The notes beneath the pieces were generated by a model. It had not been told where the DNA came from. It saw nothing but the letters and a program-made list of their open reading frames with translations, and ran no database searches. From Agrostemma githago (Eukaryota; Streptophyta; Magnoliopsida; Caryophyllales; Caryophyllaceae): a DNA stretch of 64,000 nt. Shown here piece after piece: positions 1 through 10,093 of the stretch (position 1 is the first letter of the stretch; the number at the start of each line of letters is the position of its first letter). The stretch covers positions 9,397,081-9,461,080 of the forward strand of contig OY288262.1 in assembly GCA_958450325.1 (NCBI GenBank), in the 5' to 3' direction. A program made the translations under genes and the position numbers.

Positions 1-895
1 TTTATTTATTATAAACCAAACTTGTATTAATAACGAAACCAATTACAAGAAGTTAGTGGGCAGCCGAGATACTATCTGGGCACCCACTCCCTTAGCAATA
101 GCAAAGCTAAGTCTAGTAAAAATAAAAGTAGCAGCGCGTGCCCCTGCGTCCTGAGAGATAGAAATTTTTTGAATCCGCTTGAGCAACGCAACAGCCTCCG
201 CGTCAAGCTCCCCAAGTGAAGAGAAGGAGAAAGGCAGGAACCCATAACCCGTCTTGATGCACAAATCACCGTACTTGGCGCACTTACGCTGAGCAGCATC
301 AACGACCGCACGACCAGGCAGAAAATCAGCCATCGCAGACTGAGTCAATGGGGACGACCCTGTTAGATCGACACACACATCACGCTCCCTATCCCAGGAA
401 TAAAGAAGCAAACCCGCCGGGCATAGGGGCTTGTCGTGCCCATCAATAAAACCGACATCCACCTCCTTACCAGCCGAAATATCAGATCGGAAGCAGATAT
501 CCAAAAGGGTGTCGCGAACCAGGTTATGTCTATGCTTAATACCAATGGTACCAGCACATGACACAACATGATCTCCAAAAATGTCCCCAACAAAAACACA
601 AGAATAGGCAGAACAAGGCTTAGGTACCGGGAATAAAGGGACACCCAATCGATAGCTGAGAACAGAGCGATAAGTCCTCCCATTCATGGTCTGTCACAGC
701 CCAGAGATAGGAACTGCGCGTAACCAGTCAGACGTGTGAGCACCCTACAGAGACTTCCACAAAGCAACCTGTCGCCGAGTCAAGGAGAACACCGATTCTA
801 CCGAAGCAGCAACCTTCGTGAAATATATATCTGCCAATTTCTTCATGAGTTTGGGGGCAGCGATCTCACTAGGATTACGGGAAAGGTCGGAACCG
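1..895 (-). pseudogene. LINE 3' fragment, copy 1 (zinc finger plus endonuclease-like C-terminus)
   Basis: This is the C-terminal part of a non-LTR retrotransposon polyprotein, read from about 892 down to the stop at 43. From 687 the frame is open for 214 codons; upstream it carries two in-frame stops. Visible motifs are a cysteine/histidine cluster (CSAYSC, GDHVVSC, KHRHN) followed by a block with GKEVD, PAGLLLYSW and VCVDLTGSSPL. I know this block from a plant LINE-like family; its E...PAD...VDLTG layout resembles a restriction-like (PD-(D/E)XK) nuclease, which is inference. Here the PAD aspartate is Gly. The end (GVGAQIVSRLPTNFL) precedes an A/T-rich tail that leaves the window. The reverse transcriptase is missing, so this copy is 5' truncated. 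Copy 2 lies directly upstream in the same orientation. Confidence 0.75.
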
Positions 896-900
896 GTGGT

Positions 901-1051
901 CTTATTGTTATTGTTATTGTGATTGTGATTGTGATTGTGATTGTGATTGTGATTGTGATTGTGATTGTGATTGTTATTGTTATTGTTATTGTTATTGTTA
1001 TTGTTATTGTTATTGTTATTGTTATTATTATATTTTTTATTTTTATTTTTA
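901..1051 (-). repeat. Hexanucleotide microsatellite tail of LINE copy 2
   Basis: About 21 hexamers in blocks: TTATTG units, then about ten TGATTG units, then about ten TTATTG units, followed by A/T-rich sequence. On the minus strand this is an A-rich stretch running into CAATAA and CAATCA hexamers, directly after the LINE stop codon. That is where a LINE 3' tail belongs, so I read it as the expanded tail of copy 2. Confidence 0.8.
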
Positions 1052-1895
1052 AAATTGGAACTTGTATTAAGAAGAAAACAAATTACAAGGAAGAGAGCCC
1101 TTAGGGATAGAAAAGCTAAGCCTAGTAAAAATGAAAGCAGCTCTGCGAGCCCCAACATCCTGAGAGATAGAAAACTTTGGAATCCGCTTGAGCAACGCAA
1201 CAGCCTCTGAGTCAAGCTCCCCTAGTGAAGAGAAAGAGAAAGGTAGGAACCTATAACCAATCCATTAGCACAATTCTCGATACTTGGCGCATTTACGTTG
1301 AGCAGCATCAGCAACCACGCGACCAGACAGAAAATTAGACATACTAGGCTGAGTCAAGGGGGAAGATCCCATCAGATCAACACAAACATCTCGCCCCCTA
1401 TCCTTGGAATAAAGAAGCAAATGCGTAGGGCATAGGGTCTTATCGTGCCCATTCATCAAACCGACATCTACTTCCTTACCAACTGAAATACATACCAGAC
1501 CGGAAGCAGATATCCAAAAGGGTATCGTGAACGAGGTTATGCCGATGCTTAATGCCAACGGTACCAGCGCACGACACAACATGATCCCCAAAGATATAGC
1601 CATAAAAAACCTGAGCACAGGTAGGGCAAGGCGTAGGCGTCAAGAACAAAGGAACAACTAACCAGTAACTAAGCACAGAACGGTAAGTCCTCCTATTCAT
1701 GGGCCCCAAACCGGCAATAGGAATCGCACGCAACCAATCAGACGTATGAGCCCCATGTAGAGACTTCCATAAAGCAACCTAGCACAAAGTTAAGGAGAAA
1801 ACTGATTCTACGGAAGTAGCAACCTTCGTGAAATATATATATCTGTCAATATCTTCATAAGTTTGGGGGCAGCGATCTCATTAGGGTTACGCAGA
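1052..1895 (-). pseudogene. LINE 3' fragment, copy 2
   Basis: Second copy of the 1-895 LINE end, more decayed. Recognisable minus-strand stretches in shifting frames include the RNPNEIAAPKLMK equivalent near 1880, the zinc-finger region near 1550-1640, KEVDVGLMNGHDK near 1450 and LGELDSEAVALLKR near 1220. The reading frame is broken several times, and the last residues before the stop differ from copy 1 because of a small deletion. Its 3' tail is the microsatellite at 901-1051. The upstream boundary near 1890 is uncertain because an L1-like reverse transcriptase piece abuts it. Confidence 0.7.
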
Positions 1896-2713
1896 AGGTC
1901 TGCACCAACCTTGCTCCCAATCTTCTTATTCTCTCTACTATTTTGTTTACAAAAGGCTGGCAATCTAATATGGTCATAGGCACACCCAGATATTTGAAAG
2001 GAAGAGAGCCCTCTGTAGTTCCAGACACCTAAATGATGTCAGTTTTGAGAGAAGTAGCCTCCCCATTGAAGTACACATTTTATTTTCCTTTACTCATTCT
2101 TACATCATATGCCTCAGAGAGAAGGTTCTCAATAGTAACATCATAGATTTAATATCCCCTTTTGAAAATAATAAGAGATCATCAACAAATATTAGATTAG
2201 AAAGCTTCATAGGTTTGCAAAGAGGATGAAAATTGCAAGGCTTTGTGCTAATAGTGGTGTGTCTCAGAAGTCTTGTTAGGTAGTCCATACAGATGGTAAA
2301 GAGGAGTGCAGACAAAGGATCTCCTTATCTCAGCCCCTTCTTACCTGCAAAGAACCCAAAACTTTCTCCATTCAGATTAATGGAATAAGTATCTGTAGTG
2401 ACACACTGCATTATCATATTCCTGAAATGCTTGGACAACTTGAGATGGATTAACATCTGATTCAGGAAAGTCCACCCAACTGTATCATATGCCTTCTGGA
2501 TATCTATTTGAACACGCATCTAGAAGATGCACTTCTCCTACTGTACAGTCTGATTATGTCCTGACATATTAGGATATTCTCAATAATACTCTTTCCCTTT
2601 ATGAACCCTCCTTGATCTGGGGATATGATGTCAGGTAGCACAATTGAAAGCCATAAATTGGGTCTCCTATCGTTGACCCAACGGGTCGAGCAAATTGGGC
2701 TGGGTTTAGCCAT
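1896..2713 (-). pseudogene. L1-type LINE reverse transcriptase relic
   Basis: Three overlapping minus-strand frames encode successive parts of a non-LTR reverse transcriptase: QGGFIKGKSIIENILICQD (near 2600), DIQKAYDTVGW (near 2500), the LFTICMDYLTR fingers/palm segment (near 2290), the FVDDLLLFSKGD catalytic loop (near 2190) and a KYLGVPMTI stretch near 2000. FVDD replaces the usual F/YADD of plant L1s but keeps both catalytic aspartates. Stops and frameshifts separate the pieces, so this copy is dead. Endonuclease and gag-like ORF are not present. Whether it belonged to the same element as the fragment at 1052-1895 is unclear; the RT looks like a different, L1, family. Confidence 0.75.
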
Positions 2714-3025
2714 AAATTAAAATATTTTTAAGCGTTCTGATTATTCAAGACACCATAAACCTCGTTTGGTTCATCTGGGAACTTATTTCCCGGAGGAAGT
2801 TGCATTTCCCATGTTCTTACTTCCCACATCAACTTCCTGGGAATTCTCAATATTTGTTTGGTTGACATCATGAAATTCACACTTCCCATGAATTAAATTC
2901 CTCCATCTTGTTTGGTTGTCTTGACCTAATTCCCCTGATTTTGATTATAATGACTATTATGTCGTTTATTAATCAAGGTATAAAACTTATGAAATACGAG
3001 TAACTTTTTTTTTTATAGCAAATTA
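2714..3025. other. No gene seen; unclassified non-coding stretch
   Basis: A/T-rich sequence with short direct repeats of CTCGTTTGGTT-like and TTTGGTTG words around 2760-2930. These could be from an old MITE, but I found no matching terminal repeats or target-site duplication. Confidence 0.4.
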
Positions 3026-3862
3026 CTCCCTCTATTCCAATCAATTTCATGCATATGGTAATTGTGCACTATTCATCGGTGAGAAGAATCATCGATATAA
3101 CTTTTAGGGTTTTTCTATGGGGTACCCCTCAACTATTAACTTTTCCGAGTGGTACCCCCGCCTTTTTTGAATTACATGGTGTACCCCTAAACTTTACTTA
3201 TCACTTCATATCATAACCAAAGTGATAAGTGTATTACAATTATATTTTTAAAATGAATAATTAACATATTAATCAATTCAATTTGATGCTACAAACCACA
3301 TTTTTTTCTTTACCATTCACCAAGCCACCAAATGCCCATCAAAACGCACTCTGTTGTCGGCCGACATCGACCTACCTCCCTCACTCTTTTAAATCTTTCA
3401 ACCTCAATTCCTCCGTCACCACCATGTCGTAGTGTGGTGGAATATATTTTTTCGAGTAAATGATGCAAATTGAAGAAATATATCATGATTGATGAAAGTA
3501 AAATAAGGAATAATCACTATTTATATCATCGATTGAGAAATTTTCAATGGAGAATTGTAACTTTGGTTACAATATAGACAAATTTACAAAGTTTAGGGTT
3601 ACATTTTGTAATTCGAAAAAGACGGGGGTACCACTTGGAAAAGCAAATAGTTGAGGCGTACCTCATAGAAAAACCCTAACTTTTAATATATACGATAAAA
3701 TATAGTCATGCGATATCTTGTTTAAATTGTCTAATCGAGTGCATCATGAATATCAATTTTTTATAATTTTTAGAACTATGTAACTAAAGACATAGACAAA
3801 AGAAAACGTGTATTGGTGTACGTGATAAAGCAAATGTATGGAATTGATTGGAGCGGAGGGGG
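3026..3862. mobile_element. Stowaway-like MITE, split by a Mutator-like MITE
   Basis: Starts CTCCCTCTATTCCAATCAA and ends with its inverse (TTGATTGGAGCGGAGGGGG), flanked on both sides by TA (3024-3025 and 3863-3864). This is the Tc1/mariner-type Stowaway signature. With the inserted element at 3107-3676 and its duplicated 9 bp removed, the MITE is 258 bp, a normal Stowaway length. It carries no coding sequence. Confidence 0.85.
3107..3676. mobile_element. Mutator-like MITE with about 85-bp terminal inverted repeats
   Basis: 570 bp element beginning GGGTTTTTCTATGGGGTACC and ending with the inverse. The inverted repeats can be followed for about 85 bp with a few mismatches. It is flanked by a perfect 9-bp duplication, TAACTTTTA (3098-3106 and 3677-3685). 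Long inverted repeats plus a 9-bp duplication are the hallmark of Mutator-like elements. No transposase is present. It sits inside the Stowaway MITE. Confidence 0.88.
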
Positions 3863-3879
3863 TATGAAAAAGCTGAAAT

Positions 3880-4403
3880 TGTCATATCCATGATATACAG
3901 TCGTAAGTTCGTAACCACATTACATCATCAGCGAAAAAAGGAACATGATGGGGGTCGACTTCTGGATGGCTAGGCCTAGCCGGCCACCTCCCCCATCTCG
4001 GACCTTGCCGCCCGCCCATGGGCCTCAGAACCTGTGGGTCTAGTCTGGATCTCACCCGGCCAAGGAAGTATATCTGGACGACATGCCTGCTGTCAGGGCT
4101 CAAGGATATCTTCACATGCCTATAAATACAAGACCACATCCCACTAACCTAGGGCTCACAAAATCAGCACAAAAGAGCACTTATCTCACTAGAATGGAGG
4201 TAAAGACTCATACTTAGACTTAACTTCGCCCCCAAATCTCGTCACTGACTTGAGCGTAGGATAGGCAACCTCGGACACCCTCCGAGGCCCTTGTGTGTCG
4301 CATGTGCAGCATTCAGACGAGGAACTGCATGCTCAAGGAGTGGATTAGAGCACCCAGCCAACCAACACCATCTGGGAAGGAGGAGTGTTTAGATCCCCGA
4401 ACA
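3880..4403 (+). repeat. 5' LTR of a Tat-type Ty3/Gypsy element
   Basis: Begins TGTCATATCC and ends in CCGAACA, three bases before a tRNA primer-binding site. A TATA box (TATAAATA, 4121-4128) is placed where U3 meets R. A 14-bp palindrome, GGCTAGGCCTAGCC, lies at 3968-3981, about 140 bp upstream of the TATA box. No second LTR of this element is present, so it is truncated on the 3' side. Confidence 0.75.
4121..4128 (+). promoter_or_regulatory. LTR TATA box
   Basis: TATAAATA preceded by CATGCC, 283 bp before the primer-binding site. It fits a pol II promoter in the U3 region of the LTR. Confidence 0.6.
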
Positions 4404-4406
4404 ATT

Positions 4407-4424
4407 TGGCGCCGTCTGTGGGGA
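4407..4424 (+). promoter_or_regulatory. Primer-binding site of the Tat-type element
   Basis: TGGCGCCGTCTGTGGGGA, three bases after the LTR end. This sequence is characteristic of plant Ty3/Gypsy Tat-lineage elements and is complementary to the 3' end of a host tRNA that primes minus-strand synthesis. Confidence 0.8.
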
Positions 4425-4473
4425 ACTTGAACAAAACGTTTTCTACTTTTAAAATCAATCGAGGCATCAAGAA

Positions 4474-6760
4474 ATGACTGACCAGGGTGCAACTAACACC
4501 CCTCGAGAAGCCGGCACAGGCGCCGATCTCGAGTCAATAGAGATTTCCTCCCCTTGCGCGAAGCCAAGAAGCGCCAACAAAGGGAAGGAACCGGTGGCAG
4601 AGGCTTCCACGCCAGCCGTGGTAGCTTCGGTCCAGGCGCCGACGGACATGTTTACCCCCGAGCAATTGTCCGCCGCCCAACACCTCTTTGCAGCATTCCT
4701 GAAGACGTCGGCACCCGCGACCGCTGTCGTAGTAGCCCCGGTCAGGGCATCCCCTGAGACCATCGTTAGAGCTCCCCTAGTGGGCCAACGTCTTGCCTAG
4801 GGAGATGTTCCCAGAACAGCTGACGTTTGAGGAGAGGAAGTGCCAGTACCTGGAAAAATGTGAGCGCTTGGCCAAAGAGAGAATCGAGCGAAACAAAAGG
4901 AAACAAGGGTAAATACCCCGTGGGCTGTTACCACACTATCTGGGGGCAGGACAAGGTGTCTTGACACTTGTCGTCAGCGCGAGGCGAAAGGTCGTTAACT
5001 CACCCCAGAGGAGAGAAGGCGGGAGAGGAGCAGAAGCCATACCCCCACAATGCGCCATAGGCTGGGTCCCAGCTCCAGAAAGGCCAGAAGAAGCCATAGT
5101 CCCCTGAGGACGGTTCACATACCATCGCCTTGGTCAGAGAGAAAGAGATGGCAAACCCGCCAAAACTCTGAGGGATCGGCTGGACGAAAGGGAAGAGAGA
5201 AGCAGACCTGATAGCCCCGGTGTGCGTGGTTTGGTGTTCACACGGTTAACAAACAGGACCGCCGATAGAGGTAGCGAATACACCCGCAGAAGTTCGTCAC
5301 CAGAGCAAGCCGCTTCGGTAACCCACCACTTCAATAGAAGAACGCACTTAATCCCGAGGGAGGATGAGGGTGAATCCAAGTGGACGACTGCATCCGCTAA
5401 GAAGACCCCCGCGGAAGGGACGACCCACAGTGTCGTCATTCCACCCGAAGGTGACAGAATACCCAATGCTAAAGGTGAAAGTGAACATCTAGTTTTACGG
5501 GACGACAGACCCTGAGGACCATCTAGTGGTATATGGGAGCTATATGGCCATGTACGAACTCAAAGAAGTCGTCTGGGGCATGGTGTTTCCCACCACCCTC
5601 ACCTGATTCGCCCAACCGTGATTTAGGGGGTTGCCGAGGTCGTCTATTCGTACCTTCAAGGAGCTCGGCACAGCTTTCGTTGATCAGTATGATGGCAACC
5701 GTTGCAGGCAGATCGTGACGGTAGACCTCATGACGATACGTTAGGGCCCGAAGGAGACGATCCGGAAATACGTCAGGAGATTTGACTTGGAAAGCCAGCA
5801 GATAAGAATTGTGGACGCATCAACGCCGCCTGCGCCCTGACTCATACAATGGTCGTCGATCCGCTTGAAAGCCACCTATTATAGGGGAGACCAACGTCAT
5901 TGGTAGAGGCAAGACGAATAGCGGAAGGGTATATGAACGAGGAAGAATACAAGAAGCGGCACGGGGACCCATCGCCGCCAAGGACTCGCCGTCCTTCCAA
6001 AGAGAGAGCCACGAGCCCGGTGGACGAGAAGGAGTCTTCCAGAAAGAACAAGAACCGTGGGGAGAGGAGGAAGGAAAAGGCGGCTTACATACAAAGATTT
6101 GAGCATTATGCTACACTTAACCGGCCACGAGCGGATATCTTCGACATAGAAAAGCATAACGGGAAGTGGGGGAACCCTAAGCCGATTAGGGTTGGACCCA
6201 AAACTGACCAAAGCAAGTATTTCGCATTCCATGATCAAAAAGGACACACCAGTTAAGAGTGTTGAAACCTGAAGGATGAAATCGAGGGCCTCATACGCCG
6301 AGGATCGTTGGCGGTGTATGAAGAAAGGAGCCAGCGCAAAAACAATAACAACAACAACAACAATAACAACAACAACGACAAAGATAAAGACAAGTCTGAG
6401 AGGAGAAAGAAGACCAACGTCATCCATACGGTGGACGACGAGGCACCCAGAAGAGGAAGGAGCCGGCGAGAAGTTAAAAGACACCTAAGGGGATTGTCGC
6501 AGTATATCTGCTATGCCGACCAGACAAAGTTAGCCACTATCCGAACCCTCAGAATCACAGCCGACGATTATGGACGGGTGATATACCCTCAAAGCGACCC
6601 GTTGGTCCTAGCAGTAAAGATCAGTGACCACTTGGTCAAGAGATGTATAATAGACACCGGCGCCTACACCAACTTGTTGTATAGGGAGGCCTTCGAGCAA
6701 ATGGGACTCGACAAGAGGCACCTCAAGCCGACGGCCGACGCGTTGTACGGGTTCTCGTGA
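4474..6760 (+). pseudogene. Tat-type gag and protease, broken
   Basis: Broken gag and aspartic protease of a Ty3/Gypsy element. The first frame starts at 4474 (MTDQGATNTPRE), 50 bp after the primer-binding site. A retrotransposon gag core can be followed in pieces at 5490-5800 (TDPEDHLVVYGSY, TFKELGTAFVDQY), then 5900-6260 ends in a zinc-finger-like block (KYFAFHDQKGHTS). The frame at 6308-6760 contains ECWNLKDEIEGLIRRGSL-like sequence, a poly-Asn tract and the protease core CIIDTGAYTNLLY with the catalytic DTG. Several stops and frameshifts break it. Reverse transcriptase and integrase are absent; the element is cut off just after the protease, near 6760-6890. Confidence 0.78.
6340..6376 (+). 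repeat. (AAC)n microsatellite in gag
   Basis: Twelve AAC/AAT codons in a row within the gag frame give a poly-asparagine run between the zinc-finger region and the protease. Confidence 0.8.
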
Positions 6761-6889
6761 CCATTGTGATACCTATGGAGACTTAACTTATGTTGTCTCG
6801 GGGTCTACCTACCCCTGGCATCTCCTCTGCCGAGTAGGCGAGCACGTCAGCATTTTTTTTCAGCACGCTGACGAGGCGCTGTTGGTAAA

Positions 6890-7491
6890 AGAAATAAATA
6901 ACACATCCAACAAATCATGCAAGTAATTTGAAGTTACTAAGAGATAGAGACACGTAATCGAGATAGACAACAAAAAAAATTGGAGTATTATTTACTTTGA
7001 AGTGTAAATAATACTCATATTAAGTAATATATAATATATGAACAACATCAAAGGACAAAATAATCATACTCACAAAATACCGAAATATAATAACGATCGA
7101 CCAAAATAATCACACACTAAACACCAAATACATGCAACTGCATTACAGTAAAAAGGGGTTGGAAGCCATACTTTTAAACCTTTTATTCGTTACGCAATAA
7201 TTTTCCCTCCTGCCATCCCCCGAAATTTATACTCGTAACAATCAAGGTTATATATACAAAGTAATCGTATTTTATATGCTCCGTAATACTCTTGAGATTG
7301 TAATTGAGAGAGTCGTCGGATGAATTTATGGAATTTTAGAGGGCATATGATTGATTATCTCTGTCAGGGAGTGGAAAGGTAAAGTATTATAGAATTATGA
7401 AAAAACAGCTAGGTAATCACATGCTTGTGTTCAAGGCCGCCACATGGCATTGTTTAGAAATCACAAATAAACTTGTTTTGGATTATCTTTT

Positions 7492-7494
<3 letters not shown>
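6890..7494. other. No gene seen
   Basis: A/T-rich, non-coding. It may be the missing 5' part of the CACTA relic that follows, but no CACTA terminus was found. Confidence 0.4.

Positions 7495-7529
<35 letters not shown>
7495..7529. repeat. (TA)n microsatellite
   Basis: About 17 uninterrupted TA units directly before the CACTA transposase fragment. Confidence 0.9.
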
Positions 7530-7530
<1 letters not shown>

Positions 7531-7925
7531 TTGATGGAGTATCACCATCCCATGCTCATGTGTTTTTGGAGACTCATAAGGACCGAAAAACTGATCTTGC
7601 TCCAATGGATGAAAAATCAAAGCAAGCGGTGGTGAGAACTATGTTCATCTTTTATTTAATTGCTCATATCTTTGATTATATAAAAAATTTGGTTGGACTT
7701 ATGTGAATTTCACATGGAGTTGTACACTTTGTTGGTTTCTTTTAGGAAATGATCAATACGAAATTAAAGTATATGCTAAACAATAAAGAGGTCACATATG
7801 GAGCTGTTGTTTGGGATGGAGATATATATCCTAAGGTAAACAATGAAATTATAGGTGCAGAGAGAAAAGAACGAGTCTGTGGGCTTGGTAGAGGGCCAAC
7901 GTCTCTTCCATCTACGACATGCTAA
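7531..7925 (+). pseudogene. CACTA (En/Spm) second-ORF fragment, Ptta/Transposase_24-like
   Basis: Two coding blocks separated by an intron-like stretch. Block 1 (about 7535-7632) reads HVFLETHKDRKTDLAPMDEK; block 2 (about 7745-7920) reads MINTKLKYMLNNKEVTYGAV, then VVWDGDIYPK and IIGAERKERVCGLGRGPT. The pattern 'ETH..RK', then 'G.(E/R)..GRVxGLGxGxT', is what I know from the plant transposase (Ptta/En/Spm) family associated with CACTA elements. The intervening sequence starts GTGAGA and ends TTTTAG, as an intron would. Stops follow directly, so this is a relic. Confidence 0.6.
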
Positions 7926-8202
7926 CGAAAAAAATACAATTTTTGGAGTGTGGGTTCAAGGAGGTGAATGATAAAATGTCTCAAGATACATGAGGACAAT
8001 TTAGAAGTGCAAAGAAAAATGTAAGAGGGGTTAACCATGCTAAAGATGACTTTATTTGGTGGAGATATATTTAATCCTCATACATAGTCGGCAGAATCTT
8101 GCATCTTGAGTTTTTTCGATGACTAGCAATTTTTATTAGCTAGCAATTTCGATAGAGATATATATAACTTTAGCAAGTAGCAACTTGGATTTTTGGATGG
8201 TA

Positions 8203-8291
8203 CTCCTTTCGTACCGCTAAGATCTTTCCATTTTAATATTATATCTCTCACAAATGAATAAAGTGAGAAAATCTTAGTGCTACGGAGGGAG
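8203..8291. mobile_element. Short Stowaway-like MITE (89 bp)
   Basis: Starts CTCCTTTCGTACCGCTAAGAT and ends in the imperfect inverse (ATCTTAGTGCTACGGAGGGAG), flanked by TA on both sides (8201-8202, 8292-8293). It can fold on itself almost end to end. Confidence 0.75.
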
Positions 8292-8559
8292 TACCTATTT
8301 ATACTTTTGTAATACCCATATAGCCTTTTGTAATGATTATTTGACAACTACATTTTTTTTCAATATTATAAAAGCAATTATTTTATATGTTTGGTCTTTT
8401 ATTAATTTATTGGTTTTCATTTTTTGTAAATTAAAACCATACCGTTAAATCGTAAAAAAAAATGCTAAAATAAGATCAGCGTGTTAATCGGCGGATAAAA
8501 GGAAATTGGAAAAGAATTCAGAATTGAAAAAAAAACGAAATCTTTGAATTAATAACGAG

Positions 8560-8740
8560 TCTTTAGTGGCGTTTATATAATGGCTTTACCAGCATTTACA
8601 ACAAATGCTACAATGCCTTTTCGCGATATTGCATCCAGTAACATAAAATTAAATGTTGCGAGTACTTTTTGTGGCATTTCTTTAATTTATGCCGCCTAAC
8701 CCCTAAATAAACGCCGCTAAAGATGTGATATTTTGTAGTG
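8560..8740 (+). mobile_element. 3' terminus of a CACTA element
   Basis: Ends TTTTGTAGTG, the inverse of CACTACAAAA. Upstream are subterminal repeat-like words (GGCGTTTATATAATGG, CGCCGCTAAAG and inverse forms). Together with the transposase fragment at 7531-7925 in the same orientation, this marks one CACTA relic of at least 1.2 kb. Its 5' terminus was not found, so the 3-bp duplication cannot be tested. Confidence 0.6.
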
Positions 8741-8799
8741 ATCATGAAGAGGAACCAACTTAACGGAAACAATATTGTTCGTGAACGTGATGGATTTTA

Positions 8800-8951
8800 T
8801 GTTAAAAGAATGATTTCATAATATTGTATTGTATGGATTACTATAAATATGTCAATTGTACTTGAACAAATCATGTACACAAAAATATCAATAAAGTTTA
8901 CTATTATTATCTTCTCATATATTCTTATCTTATTTGATATTTTACCCAACA
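8800..8951 (+). repeat. Copia 1 5' LTR (shortened)
   Basis: Starts TGTTAAAAGAATGATT and ends CCAACA, four bases before the primer-binding site. Compared with the 3' LTR it lacks about 43 bp near the start (between AATGATT and CATAATATTG), so it is internally deleted. Confidence 0.75.
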
Positions 8952-8955
8952 TTAA

Positions 8956-8967
8956 TGGTATCAGAGC
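8956..8967 (+). promoter_or_regulatory. Primer-binding site (initiator Met tRNA) of Copia 1
   Basis: TGGTATCAGAGC, the standard plant Copia site complementary to the 3' end of initiator tRNA-Met. Confidence 0.9.
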
Positions 8968-9139
8968 ATCCAGGTTTTGATCCAATATTAAGCCAAATTA
9001 ATTAAAAAATAAGAAAAGGAAACTCGCATACAAACAAACTACACCGCTTCCCTGCCAACCCAATTTATCCCCAATTCCAAAATACCTAAAATCTTATAAA
9101 AGAACAACAATATTAAAAGATCCCAAATTAATTACGAAG

Positions 9140-10090
9140 ATGACAATTAATGGTCTTAATACATCTACTTCACCATCTAATCCAATTTTTAAGGGAAGAA
9201 AGTATCATTTATGGAGTCTTAAAATGATGATCATGTTCAAATCCCAAGAGTTGTGGGATTGGGTATAAACGGGATACACTGAACCGGACCCGACTCAGAC
9301 AGTTTCCGATGCCCAATTGAAGGAGAAGCGTAAGAAAGATGCTAAGGCACTGTTCTTCATTCAATCACCACTAGATGATGAAATTTTCCCTCGAATCACA
9401 GGAGCTAAGAATGCTCATGAAGCATGGGAGACACTCAAATAAGAATATTTGGGTGATCAACGAATTAATACTTATGCTACAGTTGCAAACACTTCGTCGA
9501 GATTTTGCAGAATTATCTATGGGTGACAAGGAGTCCATTCAAACTTATTTGTCAAGAGTTACTAACATTGTCAGTCAAATGAGATTGTATGGTGAGACAA
9601 TAAGTAATGAAGTTATTGTGAGTAAATTTCTAAGGAGTTTGAGTGACGATTGGAACCATGTTGTCCCTGCAATTGAAGAATCAAAGGATTTATGTACATA
9701 CACCTTCGATGAATTGATGGGTTCATTGCATGCTAGTCCATGAAAGTCGGATGAAAAAAACATTGTGTTAAAGCAGAGGAGAAAGCTTTTAAAGTACAAG
9801 GAGAGTCTTCTAATACAGAAGGGAAGACGGAAAATTACGAAAACCAGGGCCGAAGCAGAGGCACTTTCCGTGGCGGTCGCGATGGACGCGATCGAGGTCG
9901 TGACAGTAATGGTAGAGGCAGGGGACACTTTGTTGGTAGAGGCAGAGGCCTTACTAGTGATTCTCATGCATAGAAAAGCCAAATTCAATGGCACTATTGC
10001 ACTAAATATGGGCACAAGGTAATTGACTGTTGGATTAAACAAAAGACTAAGCAATCTCAGGCAAATTTTTCCGAGCATACGGAAGATGAA
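9140..10090 (+). pseudogene. Copia 1 gag
   Basis: Gag of the UBN2 type starts MTINGLNTSTSPSN at 9140. Conserved blocks are KSQELWDWV (stop follows at about 9266), DEIFPRITGAKNAHEAWETL, LSMGDKESIQTYLSRVTNI and AIEESKDLCTYTFDELMGSL. After 9743 the frame shifts. An Arg/Gly-rich linker and one zinc knuckle (HYCTKYGHKVIDC, near 10000-10040) follow; the first Cys of the knuckle is replaced. At least three stops or frameshifts separate the parts. The protein would have packaged element RNA in cytoplasmic particles. Confidence 0.85.
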
Positions 10091-10093
10091 AGC

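Noticed and set aside
745..1215. Frame with long Asn and His-Asn runs
   Set aside because: It is the translation of the hexanucleotide tail joining two LINE fragments.
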